A DNA stretch of 64,000 bases, from contig JAQUIJ010000008.1 of the NCBI GenBank assembly GCA_028683385.1, forward strand, positions 1 through 64,000. Reading direction: 5' to 3'. Source of the stretch: Prolixibacteraceae bacterium. Its GTDB lineage: Bacteria; Bacteroidota; Bacteroidia; Bacteroidales; Prolixibacteraceae. Both the position numbers and the translations under genes were made by a program. Every line of letters starts with the position of its first letter. Position 1 is the first letter of the stretch. Shown here piece after piece: positions 42,538-51,114 of the stretch. Under the pieces are notes generated by a model. The model did not search any database. It was not told the origin of the DNA and saw only the letters and a program-made list of their open reading frames with translations.

Positions 42538-43368
42538 TCATGATCCCGACAAATTAAATATTACTCTTGCTCTTACCATTAGACCCGCTTCCGATGGAAG
42601 CTCACGGATTGCTTCCGGATTTGTAAGTTGGTTTTGTGTCGCATAAAATACAGGTCCGCCTGAAAGAGCAAATGACAGTCTTGATTTTTTTGGTGACAAA
42701 CTTAGAGAAGGACCAATCAGCATCTTAGCTCCACCTTCGGCTTCTTCTTTATCCCAAAAGCCTTCCAAATCTTCACCTACAGCTTCAATTCCACCGTAAA
42801 AATTTTCGGATAAGCGATAGTGAATTCCCAAACTGGTTATAACATCAATTTGATCACGTTTTGAGGCTAGTGCTTTTTCGAGAAGTAGGTTGCCGCTAAA
42901 TTTCCATTGTGGCATTTCGTATGAAAAGGTAATTCTGCTCAGTAACGATTTTACATCACTATAATCTCTTCTGACTCCTAACCCAGCTCCAACTCTCAGT
43001 CCAAGAACTTTTTTGCCTCCCAGAATGTCGCGGATAACCTCTATTTGCTGAGCGCTTGCAATATTGTTTTCAAGAGGAAAACCCAAAGAGGCATTGGCGA
43101 TAAAGGTAAAGCGTTTCCCCAAGTACCCTTTTACTGCAAATTGCTGGTTTATTCCATCATATCCAAATGGGCTGGAAACTCTTTCACCATAACTCCCTGA
43201 ATAATCAAGACTCCATTTTAAATCCTCAGGAGTTAATGTACTTATTGAAAATAAGAATGGCTCAGGAGTTCGTTTTATCGTAAAATTGTCGCTTTCATCG
43301 AAATTTTGTGCCATTGTTGAGGTTCCAATAATGCCAGCTATAAGAAAGGTCAAAAGTCTTTTATTCAT
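42538..43368 (-). CDS. Hypothetical outer-membrane beta-barrel protein
   Basis: About 276 aa from the ATG at 43368, with a signal peptide (LLTFLIAGIIGTSTMAQ). The mature part has many alternating short strands with Gly/aromatic ends (WSLDYSGSYGERVSSPFGYDG, RFTFIANASLGFPL, VLGLRVGAGLGVRRDYS, SGGPVFYATQN). It finishes with a strand ending FNLSGS. I infer an outer-membrane barrel of unknown function. It is a single gene, convergent with the recF operon. Confidence 0.55.
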   Translation of the reverse strand: MNKRLLTFLIAGIIGTSTMAQNFDESDNFTIKRTPEPFLFSISTLTPEDLKWSLDYSGSYGERVSSPFGYDGINQQFAVKGYLGKRFTFIANASLGFPLENNIASAQQIEVIRDILGGKKVLGLRVGAGLGVRRDYSDVKSLLSRITFSYEMPQWKFSGNLLLEKALASKRDQIDVITSLGIHYRLSENFYGGIEAVGEDLEGFWDKEEAEGGAKMLIGPSLSLSPKKSRLSFALSGGPVFYATQNQLTNPEAIRELPSEAGLMVRARVIFNLSGS

Positions 43369-43506
43369 GATTTTCAAATTTATGAACATGCGAATCTTGT
43401 CAGTTATAATTCTCCGTCCCCAAATGTATAATCAAAATGCGGTGGAGTGTAATCGGCAAGTAAAGATTAATCAGAATTTAATTTGGCAGTATCAGGAATA
43501 AAGGAT

Positions 43507-43926
43507 TTAGTATCTTTCAGTTTTTGAGAAAAAGAAATCACTTTCAATAATGGCATTCTCATCGCTATCCGATCCGTGGACTGCATTATGCGACATGGAT
43601 TCGGCATACAATTTTCGGATTGTTCCTTCTTCCGCTTTTGAGGGATCGGTTGCGCCAATCAGATGCCTGTAATCTTCTACGGCATTTTCTTTTTCAAGTA
43701 TTGCTGCAACAATTGGTCCTGAACTCATAAAAGATGTTAAATCTTCAAAAAAGTATTTTCCGGCATGAACGCTGTAGAATTCCATGGCCTGATTCTTAGT
43801 TAAGTGGGTGAATTTCATTGCTTTTACCCTGAATCCAGCCTCGGTGATCATGTGCAGTATTGCTCCGATGTAGTTTTTCTGAACTGCGACTGGTTTAATT
43901 ATCGTAAAGGTTTGATTTCCTGACAT
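43507..43926 (-). CDS. ndk: Nucleoside diphosphate kinase
   Basis: 139 aa. [10 protein letters not shown] at the N-terminus, the helical hairpin [37 protein letters not shown], the [20 protein letters not shown] loop and the active-site His117 in [12 protein letters not shown]. It transfers phosphate between nucleoside tri- and diphosphates in the cytosol. It is divergent from the DHH phosphoesterase gene. The length is typical. Confidence 0.96.
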   Translation of the reverse strand: MSGNQTFTIIKPVAVQKNYIGAILHMITEAGFRVKAMKFTHLTKNQAMEFYSVHAGKYFFEDLTSFMSSGPIVAAILEKENAVEDYRHLIGATDPSKAEEGTIRKLYAESMSHNAVHGSDSDENAIIESDFFFSKTERY

Positions 43927-44010
43927 ATCAATCGTGTTTTATGTGTTTTTAAACGGAACCCAATTTAGTGAAAATTCATTTTGTTAACTCAACTCCATCG
44001 GCTTTATTTT

Positions 44011-44018
44011 TATATTTG
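44011..44018 (+). promoter_or_regulatory. Candidate -7 promoter box for the DHH/FKBP operon
   Basis: TATATTTG, an exact TAnnTTTG match, 23 bases before the TTG start of the phosphoesterase gene. Confidence 0.45.
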
Positions 44019-44041
44019 TAACTTATTTTAAAATTGAATAA

Positions 44042-45076
44042 TTGGAAAGAGTTGATATTGAATTAATTAATGGTTTTGGGCAGCTAGTAAGGAATAGTTC
44101 CAAATCGATAGTTTTGATTCCACATACAAATCCGGATGGCGATGCAATGGGCTCTGTTCTTGGTTTATGGCGTGTTCTGAAAAATGCAGGACATAAAGTA
44201 AAAGTTGTTAGTCCAACGAAATACCCCGAATTTTATCACTGGATGGATGGGCATGATGAAGTAATCATTCATAGCCATCATCCCAAACAGTCAGCAAGAG
44301 CCTTGGAAGAGTCGGATCTGTTGATTTGTATGGATTTTAATCAGCTCTCACGACTTGGAGATATGAAATCACTGGTCGAAAATTATGCCGGGAAAAAGAT
44401 TTTGGTCGATCATCATCCATATCCCGGTGATTTTACCGATCTGCTAATTTCTGACATCACCTTTAGTTCTACCGCCGAATTAATATTTTCAGTGCTTCAG
44501 TCTACTGACTTAGCTCAATATATTGACAGGAATGCGGCTACCTCATTTTTTACCGGTATTATGACTGATACCGGATCTTTCGATTTTAATGTATCAAATC
44601 CGAGTACGTTTGAAGTGGTGGCTCAGCTTACCCGCATGGGTATCGATCAACTTGACATTCATTCTAAAGTGTACGATAATTATTCAGCAGATCGGATGCG
44701 CCTGATGGGCTTTTGTCTGAGTAACCGAATGAAAGTTTACCCTGAATATCACTCTGCCTGCATGTTCATTACTCTGGAAGATCAGAAGGCTTTTAATTTT
44801 AAGACAGGTGACAACGAAGGCTTTGTCAACATGCCACTTTCGATAAAAGGAGTTGTATTTAGTGTACTTTTCACTGAGAAGGAAAAATACGTTAAAGCAT
44901 CATTCCGATCAAAAGGAGAATTTGCTGTAAATGAAGTGTCTGAAAAATATTTTAACGGAGGAGGTCATCGCAACGCAGCCGGAGGGGAGCTTTATGCATC
45001 TTTAAGAGAAGCTTTGGATCAATTCGAGAAATTGCTCCCTGAATTTGAAGATCGAATTAAACAATCAATAAAATAA
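44042..45076 (+). CDS. DHH/DHHA1 phosphoesterase (NrnA-like oligoribonuclease/pAp phosphatase)
   Basis: 344 aa. Metal motifs IPHTNPDGDAMGS (His28, Asp32, Asp34), CMDFNQ, and DHHPYPGDF (the DHH motif), with a C-terminal DHHA1 domain ending in the substrate-binding FNGGGHRNAAGG. NrnA-type enzymes degrade nanoRNA and 3'-phosphoadenosine-5'-phosphate. It uses a TTG start (MERVDIEL); no in-frame ATG lies nearby. The FKBP lipoprotein gene follows after six bases. Confidence 0.92.
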   Translation: MERVDIELINGFGQLVRNSSKSIVLIPHTNPDGDAMGSVLGLWRVLKNAGHKVKVVSPTKYPEFYHWMDGHDEVIIHSHHPKQSARALEESDLLICMDFNQLSRLGDMKSLVENYAGKKILVDHHPYPGDFTDLLISDITFSSTAELIFSVLQSTDLAQYIDRNAATSFFTGIMTDTGSFDFNVSNPSTFEVVAQLTRMGIDQLDIHSKVYDNYSADRMRLMGFCLSNRMKVYPEYHSACMFITLEDQKAFNFKTGDNEGFVNMPLSIKGVVFSVLFTEKEKYVKASFRSKGEFAVNEVSEKYFNGGGHRNAAGGELYASLREALDQFEKLLPEFEDRIKQSIK

Positions 45077-45082
45077 TTAACT

Positions 45083-45586
45083 ATGAAAAATTTGAATTTT
45101 GTTTTTAAATATTTTGTACTGCTTTTGTTTTTAGCTGCTTTTGTTTCATCGTGTATGAAATCCAATGATCCAAGTTCAGGCAATACTGCTGAAACCGAAG
45201 CGGCTCAAATTAAATCGTGGAAGACCAAGATGAAAAGCGAGAATATTGCCTACGATTCAACCGCGACCAAGATATTTTATGTTATAGATAAGACGAAAGT
45301 CGGCACTGGTCCAAATGTGACAACAGGAAACACTGTAACTGTTAAATATACTGGTACTTATATGGATGGAACTATTTTCGATTCTTCAGATAACTTTACT
45401 TATGTGCATAAATCCTCCAGTTCGCGAATGATCGCAGGTTGGGAAGAAGGTATTGAATTGTTAAATAAGGGAGCAAAGGGCACTTTTTTGTTTCCATCTT
45501 CTCTGGCTTATGGCCCATATGGATATTATTCAATTCCTGGTTACACTCCGTTATTTTTTGTTATCGAAGTGGTTGATATTAAATAG
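45083..45586 (+). CDS. FKBP-type peptidyl-prolyl isomerase lipoprotein
   Basis: 167 aa. Lipoprotein signal ending FVSSC (about Cys24). The FKBP core follows: GNTVTVKYTGTYMDGTIFDSS, a shortened flap, GWEEGIELLNKGAKGTFLFPSSLAYGPYG and PLFFVIEVVDIK. Key active-site positions (Tyr/Phe-Asp, Trp-like and Tyr) are retained, so isomerase activity is plausible. It is co-transcribed with the DHH gene and followed by a second, more divergent family member. Confidence 0.88.
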   Translation: MKNLNFVFKYFVLLLFLAAFVSSCMKSNDPSSGNTAETEAAQIKSWKTKMKSENIAYDSTATKIFYVIDKTKVGTGPNVTTGNTVTVKYTGTYMDGTIFDSSDNFTYVHKSSSSRMIAGWEEGIELLNKGAKGTFLFPSSLAYGPYGYYSIPGYTPLFFVIEVVDIK

Positions 45587-45603
45587 AAGCTGATTTTAAT
45601 TTG

Positions 45604-45611
45604 TACTTTCG
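45604..45611 (+). promoter_or_regulatory. Candidate -7 promoter box for the second FKBP-like gene
   Basis: TACTTTCG (TAnnTTYG), 18 bases upstream of the ATG, close to the Bacteroidota -7 consensus. It suggests the gene can be transcribed independently of the DHH operon. Confidence 0.3.
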
Positions 45612-45628
45612 CAAAAAAAAAATAATTT

Positions 45629-46177
45629 ATGAGACAATATCTGTACATTCTCGGTTTGATGGCTATGCTCTCCGGAATTTATACTTCGTGTAAAACAAAT
45701 ACTCTGGACGCATTGCATGAAGACGAGGTTACTGCACGCGACAAGTATGTTAAGGATAAGAACCTTGCAGATTTTAAAGATGTTTCTGGAATCTATTTTA
45801 AGGATAGCATAAAAGGAACAGGCGATTCTATAAAATCAGGTTATATCGTAAAGTTGTATTTTAAAATCACATTGCTCGACGGAACAGTTGTTTTTACAAC
45901 CGAGGATAAATATGGTCATAATTACGAAGAGTATACTTTTTATATTGACGCAACGAGTACAACAATTAATCAGGCGTATGTACAGCAAATCGCCGGATTA
46001 CATTCGGGCCTGAAAAAAATGTTGGTTGGAGGAACTGCGTTTATGGTCATTCCTTCGGAACTTGCATTTAAAGCTGTTGAAAACTCAGCTACAATTGGAG
46101 TCCCGCGCTTTTCAACCTTGTTGGCAACTGTTTATGTCAAGAAGGCGATTTCGCCCGAAGAGCAAGCCGCACAATAA
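45629..46177 (+). CDS. Divergent FKBP-like lipoprotein
   Basis: 182 aa. Lipoprotein signal ending SGIYTSC (about Cys21). An FKBP-like fold can be traced: SGYIVKLYFKITLLDGTVVFTTE, YVQQIAGLHSGLKKMLVGGTAFMVIPSELAFKA and RFSTLLATVYVKKA. The usual Asp in the GTxFDSS segment and the tryptophan region are altered, so catalysis is doubtful and a chaperone or binding role is possible. Position 43 bases after the canonical FKBP lipoprotein suggests duplication and divergence. Confidence 0.72.
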   Translation: MRQYLYILGLMAMLSGIYTSCKTNTLDALHEDEVTARDKYVKDKNLADFKDVSGIYFKDSIKGTGDSIKSGYIVKLYFKITLLDGTVVFTTEDKYGHNYEEYTFYIDATSTTINQAYVQQIAGLHSGLKKMLVGGTAFMVIPSELAFKAVENSATIGVPRFSTLLATVYVKKAISPEEQAAQ

Positions 46178-46298
46178 AAAATATAAGCCAGATATTCCCG
46201 CAGTTGACCGAAAGGCTTCCTGCGGGATTTTTATTGCTATTGTTTGTATAAAGATTTAGCTGTATAACTGTGTTTTTTTATCTTTTGCCTTGACATTT

Positions 46299-47378
46299 AT
46301 GAGCAAGTCTGAATTACTTAAGAAACTACTTCCCGGATTCATTCCCTTATTCGTTTTTATTGCGATTGACGAGATTTGGGGAACACGGGCCGGTTTAATT
46401 GCGGCCCTGGTTATTGGCGTTGCCGAGATGATTTGGATATGGATAAAGGAAAAGCGATTCGATAAATTTGTTCTGTTCGATACCGGTTTGCTCGTCGTAT
46501 TAGGTTCTGTTTCATTGATTCTCGATAACGACATCTTTTTTAAGCTGAAGCCCGGATTGGTAGAACTGATTTTGTGTGCAGTTCTGGCTGTTTCAGCTTT
46601 CTCGAAACTAAATATCATCGGAATGATGACTCAGCGCTACATGAAGGACATGGAGCTGAACGACCAGCAAATGGCGCAATTCAGGAAAACCATGCAACTC
46701 ATGTTTTTTGTATTTCTGCTTCACACGGTGTTGGTATTTTATGCCGCATTTTATATGTCCGACGGAGCCTGGGCCTTTATCAGCGGTGGCTTATTTTATA
46801 TTTTGTTTGCGGTTGTTTTTGGATACGAATTTCTGAAGCAAAAACTCAGCCGTAAACCACTGTTAATTCCTGAAGATGAAGAATGGTTGCCAATCGTTGA
46901 CGAATCTGGTCAGGTTATTGGAAAAGCTCCACGCTCAGTTTGTCATTGTGGCGAAAAATTGCTGCATCCGGTCGTGCATTTACACGTTTTGAATAATCAG
47001 AAGCATGTTTATTTACAGAAAAGGCCCTTGAATAAACTGGTTCAGCCCGGGAAGTGGGATACTGCTGTTGGTGGGCATATCTCAGCAGGCGAAACACTCG
47101 AGACTGCTCTGAAACGCGAGGCTTGGGAAGAAATTGGTCTTCAGAATTTTGCCGCACGACTGGTGAAAACTTACCGTTGGGATAGCGAAATCGAATCGGA
47201 GCTGGTTTACGTTTTTGTTAGTCACGACTTTAAATCAATTCATCTGCATTCTGACGAAGTAGAAGAAGGACGGTTTTGGACACAGAAACAAATTGACAGT
47301 AATATTGGCAATGATGTTTTTACTCCGAATTTTGAACATGAATACCAATTACTGAAGAAGGAAATTTTTTCAGTATAA
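46299..47378 (+). CDS. IspZ/YciB-like membrane domain fused to a Nudix hydrolase
   Basis: About 359 aa from the ATG at 46299 (a TTG at 46290 also opens the frame). Residues about 1-190 are an integral membrane domain of five or six helices: LLPGFIPLFVFIAIDEIWG, AALVIGVAEMIWIWIKEKRFD, VLGSVSLILDNDIFFKLKP. They resemble intracellular septation protein A (YciB/IspZ). Residues about 200-355 are a Nudix domain with a full Nudix box from GHISAGETLETALKREAWEEIGL. The Nudix part resembles isopentenyl-diphosphate isomerase-like/YfcD enzymes in the stretch YLQKRPLNKLVQPGKWDTAVGGH. The fusion tethers a cytosolic pyrophosphohydrolase to the membrane. The substrate is unknown. Confidence 0.82.
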   Translation: MSKSELLKKLLPGFIPLFVFIAIDEIWGTRAGLIAALVIGVAEMIWIWIKEKRFDKFVLFDTGLLVVLGSVSLILDNDIFFKLKPGLVELILCAVLAVSAFSKLNIIGMMTQRYMKDMELNDQQMAQFRKTMQLMFFVFLLHTVLVFYAAFYMSDGAWAFISGGLFYILFAVVFGYEFLKQKLSRKPLLIPEDEEWLPIVDESGQVIGKAPRSVCHCGEKLLHPVVHLHVLNNQKHVYLQKRPLNKLVQPGKWDTAVGGHISAGETLETALKREAWEEIGLQNFAARLVKTYRWDSEIESELVYVFVSHDFKSIHLHSDEVEEGRFWTQKQIDSNIGNDVFTPNFEHEYQLLKKEIFSV

Positions 47379-47426
47379 ACAAGATTAGAAATTTTGGCCT
47401 GACTTTCTTCGTCAATACCTTCATTC

Positions 47427-47663
47427 CTAAAGTGTTTTGTGAGTTCCGTCGCAGTAAGGCGGATTTTTGGTTTGTTTACACTGACAAAGCCAGACTTCTT
47501 GTTTTTCTTCAATTTTAAAGAGTACCGGGGTAAATTCACCCCCACGATGCGACCCATTGCAGAAAGGCTGATTGGAGCTTTTACCACATGCACACCAGAA
47601 ATATTGTCCCTGTTCTAGGTTGACATGAGCTGGCATTTTTGCAGCAATTAACGGTTTTCCCAT
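47427..47663 (-). CDS. Tandem CDGSH-type iron-sulphur protein
   Basis: 78 aa with two CDGSH-like 2Fe-2S motifs: CACGKSSNQPFCNGSH (about 24-39) and CQCKQTKNPPYCDGTH (about 60-75). Each holds three Cys and one His, matching CxCx6-8PxCxGxH. Such small proteins hold two labile clusters and may take part in redox or iron handling. It stands alone, convergent with the Nudix gene and divergent from the lactonase gene. Confidence 0.9.
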   Translation of the reverse strand: MGKPLIAAKMPAHVNLEQGQYFWCACGKSSNQPFCNGSHRGGEFTPVLFKIEEKQEVWLCQCKQTKNPPYCDGTHKTL

Positions 47664-47759
47664 GGTTGTCGATTTATAACTTTTAATTTTTAATTTTGGT
47701 TTGCTTTAATCTAAACAGCTTAGATTGAATTTAGTTATACGAACTCAAAAAAATAGATA

Positions 47760-48884
47760 ATGAAGATATTTGCAATCACTTTATTATGTGCGCTTTTCCT
47801 TGGTCAGCAAGTTGAAGCCAAAAAACATCTTTTGTATGTTGGTACTTATACCAAAGGCATGACCAATGGTATTTTTGTTTATTCGTTTAATGATCAGAGC
47901 GGACGTTTGGTCGATTTGAAGAAGCCAGCGATCAGTAATAATCCTTCATTTCTGGCCATCGCTCCAAATAAGAAATTTCTTTATGCAGTGGGTGAACTCG
48001 ATAATCTGGATTCGATTAGCCAAAGTGGAGGTTTGTCTTCTTTCAGAATTGAGTCTGACGGGAAATTGACTTTGATAAACCATGTACTAACACATGGTGC
48101 AAATCCTTGCCATGTAAGCCTTTCGCCTGATGGGAAAAAGTTGGTGGCCTCGAATTATACGGGTGGAAATTTGTCGTTTTTCAATATTTTGCCTGATGGC
48201 AGTTTATCTGAAATGGTGCAGCGAATTCAGCACGAGGGGAGTGGCCCTTTCCCCGGAAGGCAAACCGAACCGCATGCCCATTCGGCTCGCTTTAATGCAA
48301 CCGGAAAGTTATTGTTTGCTGCTGATCTCGGAATTGACGAACTTAAAATATACGATGTTCCTTCAGGAGAAAAGATGGTTACACCTTCAGCACAGCCATA
48401 TGTAAAACTTGAGCCAGGTTCTGGTCCACGCCATATGGATTTTTCAACTGATGGCCGTTTTATATATGTCATTAACGAGTTAAGCTCGTCCATTGACGTT
48501 TTGATGAAATATGGCGGCGAATGGAAGCAGGTTCAGTCGATTAAAACTTTGCCTAAAGATTTTAAAGGTGAAAGTTGGTGCGCGGATATTCATTTGTCGG
48601 CCGATGGACGGTTTGTTTACGGATCAAACCGTGGACACAACAGTATTGCAGTTTTCAAACGCGATCAGAATAATGGTAAGTTAGAAATGATCGAGACCGT
48701 TCCGGTGGAAGGTAATTGGCCGCGTAATTTTGCTATCGATCCGTCGGGCAAGTTTTTGTTGGTTGCCAATCAGAAAAGCAACGACATTACTGTTTTTAAA
48801 ATCGATCAACTCTCGGGAAAGTTAAAATATACTGGCTTTAAGGTTCCGAATGATTCGCCGGTTTGTTTGCAGTTTTTGAAATAA
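47760..48884 (+). CDS. Lactonase family protein (6-phosphogluconolactonase/YbhE-like)
   Basis: 374 aa with a signal peptide (to VEAKKH). Seven-bladed propeller of the YbhE/carboxymuconate-cyclase-like lactonase family: LLYVGTYTKGMTNGIFVYSF, NPSFLAIAPNKKFLYAVGEL, ANPCHVSLSPDGKKLVASNYTGGNLS, GSGPRHMDFSTDGRFIYVINEL, NWPRNFAIDPSGKFLLVANQKSNDITVF. The signal peptide makes a role in the pentose phosphate pathway unlikely and suggests a periplasmic sugar lactone as substrate. It ends convergent with folE. Confidence 0.87.
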   Translation: MKIFAITLLCALFLGQQVEAKKHLLYVGTYTKGMTNGIFVYSFNDQSGRLVDLKKPAISNNPSFLAIAPNKKFLYAVGELDNLDSISQSGGLSSFRIESDGKLTLINHVLTHGANPCHVSLSPDGKKLVASNYTGGNLSFFNILPDGSLSEMVQRIQHEGSGPFPGRQTEPHAHSARFNATGKLLFAADLGIDELKIYDVPSGEKMVTPSAQPYVKLEPGSGPRHMDFSTDGRFIYVINELSSSIDVLMKYGGEWKQVQSIKTLPKDFKGESWCADIHLSADGRFVYGSNRGHNSIAVFKRDQNNGKLEMIETVPVEGNWPRNFAIDPSGKFLLVANQKSNDITVFKIDQLSGKLKYTGFKVPNDSPVCLQFLK

Positions 48885-48940
48885 TAAGTTCGGAATGTCT
48901 GGAGTTGAAAAATTGCTGAATGGTTAAACGGTTAAATTGC

Positions 48941-48970
48941 TAAATGGTTGGGACGACATTTAACCATTTA
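48941..48970. repeat. Palindromic stem in the convergent lactonase/folE spacer
   Basis: TAAATGGTT and AACCATTTA form a nine-pair stem with a 12-base loop. Upstream are further GGTTAAA-type repeats (48919-48936). It may act as a weak bidirectional terminator or be a low-complexity repeat. Confidence 0.45.
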
Positions 48971-49018
48971 ACCTCTTCTACGAATCAACCATTTTTACAA
49001 CCCTAACTTCAACAACAA

Positions 49019-49633
49019 TTACCCCCGAATCAAGCGGATAAATTCTTCCCTTGTGGCAACCCTTTCGAATGCCCCGGTAAAGTCGGAAGTGGTCGTCGTC
49101 GAGCTTTGTTTCTGAATGCCACGCATTTGCATGCAAAGGTGCTGTGCTTCAATAACAACAGCCACGCCAAGCGGATTCAGCGTATTCTGGATACATTCTT
49201 TAATTTGAGTGGTCAGCCGTTCCTGAACCTGCAACCGGCGGGCGTAAGCATCAACTACACGGGCAATTTTGCTGAGGCCGGTAATGTATCCGTTGGGAAT
49301 GTATCCGATGTGTGCCTTGCCAATGAAAGGAAGCATGTGGTGCTCGCACATCGAGTAAATTTCGATGTCCTTGACAATTACCATTTGCCGGTAATCTTCC
49401 TTAAACATGGCCGAACGTAAAATTTCTTCCGGATCTTGCTCGTAACCCTGAAGCAAAAATTGCATAGATTTGGCTACACGCATGGGAGTTTGGAGCAATC
49501 CTTCGCGACTGGAGTCTTCGCCAAGTAATTCAATTATTTTTTTGTAGAGCCCGCCAATTTCGTTAGTCGTTTCCGGATCATATTGCTCAATCTTCCGATA
49601 CTTCCCGTTTTCTCCGTTTAGTGAAAATTCCAT
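49019..49633 (-). CDS. folE: GTP cyclohydrolase I
   Basis: 204 aa. Zinc ligands in [18 protein letters not shown] and [13 protein letters not shown], the [23 protein letters not shown] core and a C-terminal [13 protein letters not shown]. It makes dihydroneopterin triphosphate, the first step of folate (and queuosine) synthesis. This is the classical type I form. It is a single gene with an exact -7 box 44 bases upstream, sharing a 381-base divergent spacer with hldD. Confidence 0.95.
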   Translation of the reverse strand: MEFSLNGENGKYRKIEQYDPETTNEIGGLYKKIIELLGEDSSREGLLQTPMRVAKSMQFLLQGYEQDPEEILRSAMFKEDYRQMVIVKDIEIYSMCEHHMLPFIGKAHIGYIPNGYITGLSKIARVVDAYARRLQVQERLTTQIKECIQNTLNPLGVAVVIEAQHLCMQMRGIQKQSSTTTTSDFTGAFERVATREEFIRLIRG

Positions 49634-50014
49634 TTTTAATTCCTTTCTGAGATAATTTTGTACAGTGACGCAACCACAAAGGTAGTAAGTTCAGTCTTAC
49701 TCAGGATTCGGGATTAAGATTTTGTCAGAAATGTCACACAAATCGATTAAACTTTAATCTAACGTGAAATCCGTTGGGTTAAAAAGAGGATTGATCTTTT
49801 GAATTTTTTATTTTTGCATCGGTTATTCGATGAGGCTTCAGACAATCCGGAAAATGAGAACGTTTAATTCGAAAAAATACCCGGTTAAGTGTTGTTTGAA
49901 AGTGTAAAAAAAAGTTAATTATTTTTGGTCTTGTGTACAATATATACTTTGAATCGAAGTTATATTTATGAAAACAATGTCTCAGAAATTAACTAACGTT
50001 AATGAACTGTATTT
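49634..50014. other. Divergent spacer folE/hldD with two possible hldD promoters and a short upstream ORF
   Basis: A 381-base AT-rich region. Toward hldD it has an exact -7 box TATTTTTG (49809-49816). A second box, TACTTTG at 49945-49951, is one spacer base short of the consensus; a TTTG lies 17 bases before it at 49924-49927. A 16-codon ORF (49968-50018, MKTMSQKLTNVNELYL) begins near the second box, and its TGA overlaps the hldD ATG in an ATGA arrangement. No other coding sequence is evident. Confidence 0.45.
49677..49684 (-). promoter_or_regulatory. Candidate -7 promoter box for folE
   Basis: Minus-strand TACCTTTG, an exact TAnnTTTG match, 44 bases before the folE ATG. Confidence 0.45.
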
Positions 50015-50980
50015 ATGATTGTAGTTACCGGAGCAGCTGGTTTTATTGGAAGTTATATTGTCGGGAAACTCAACAGAGAAGGATTTAAAGACATTGTTTT
50101 AGTCGATAAATACGATGATCCTTTGAAGTTTCAAAATTACCAGGAGAAGACGTATTCTGAAATCGTTGATCGCGATAATTTCTTTGATTGGCTGGCCGTC
50201 AATGAAAAGTTTGTACAGATCATTATTCATATGGGGGCTCGCACCGATACTGTTGGCCAGGAGCCTGAAATCTACCAAAAACTTAATCTCGATTATTCCC
50301 AAAAAATATGGAATGCCTGCATTCAATATGGTTTGCCATTGATTTATGCTTCGTCGGCATCGACATACGGAGACGGTCATTTGGGTTTTGACGATGATGA
50401 ATCGCTTATTTCACAACTACAGCCCTTAAATTTGTATGCTCAGTCGAAACATGATTTCGATCGTTGGGCACTTGAGCAAAAGGAACAGCCTTATTTTTGG
50501 GCTGGATTGAAGTTCTTTAATGTATTCGGGCCTAATGAATATCATAAAGAGCGAATGGCTTCTGTTATTTTTCAGGCATTTAATACCATTTCAGAAACAG
50601 GGCACATGGGGCTTTTCAGGTCTCACCATCCGGATATCCGGGATGGTGAACAAGCTCGTGATTTTATTTATGTGGAAGATATCGCTAAAGTGATTTTGTT
50701 CTTCATGAATAATCGCAAAAATTCAGGAATTTATAATGTGGGAACAGGTGGGGCGAGGACTTACCTGAGTTTGACCAAAGCCGTTTTTAAGTCGATGAAA
50801 TTGGATGAAAGTATTGGTTTTATTGACACCCCAGAGGATTTGCGCGGTAAATATCAATACTATACTTGTGCTAATATTCAGAAGTTAAGAAAAATAGGTT
50901 ACTCAGAACCGTTTTACTCCTTAGAGGATGGCGTCGATGATTACATCACTAATTATCTGATGCCCGGAGTTCGCTACTAG
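50015..50980 (+). CDS. hldD: ADP-L-glycero-D-manno-heptose-6-epimerase
   Basis: 321 aa short-chain dehydrogenase-like epimerase. Rossmann motif TGAAGFIGSYIV at the N-terminus, the HMGARTDT stretch typical of RfaD/HldD, SSASTYGDG, the catalytic YxxxK as YAQSKHDFD, and FNVFGPNEYHKERMASVI. It makes the ADP-L-heptose donor for lipopolysaccharide core. Start is in an ATGA overlap with a 16-aa upstream ORF. It ends convergent with yaaA across a repeat-rich spacer. Confidence 0.93.
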   Translation: MIVVTGAAGFIGSYIVGKLNREGFKDIVLVDKYDDPLKFQNYQEKTYSEIVDRDNFFDWLAVNEKFVQIIIHMGARTDTVGQEPEIYQKLNLDYSQKIWNACIQYGLPLIYASSASTYGDGHLGFDDDESLISQLQPLNLYAQSKHDFDRWALEQKEQPYFWAGLKFFNVFGPNEYHKERMASVIFQAFNTISETGHMGLFRSHHPDIRDGEQARDFIYVEDIAKVILFFMNNRKNSGIYNVGTGGARTYLSLTKAVFKSMKLDESIGFIDTPEDLRGKYQYYTCANIQKLRKIGYSEPFYSLEDGVDDYITNYLMPGVRY

Positions 50981-50994
50981 CGGGTGAAAATTTT

Positions 50995-51076
50995 CATTCA
51001 TTGTCATTTGCTTCGCGTCATTCGTTGTCATTATTGGTCATAAATGACTACCAATGACTTAATGACCATTAATGAC
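50995..51076. repeat. Array of TGTCATT/AATGAC motifs in the hldD/yaaA spacer
   Basis: Between the two convergent genes the plus strand holds repeated TCATT (forward, 50996-51036) and AATGA (inverted, 51042-51074) units, including two exact TGTCATT. The halves can pair imperfectly as a long stem around 51020-51060. No T run follows. Its role is unknown. Confidence 0.5.
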
Positions 51077-51114
51077 GGCAGCTTTTGACCCTGGAATCTG
51101 GAACTTGAAACTTT

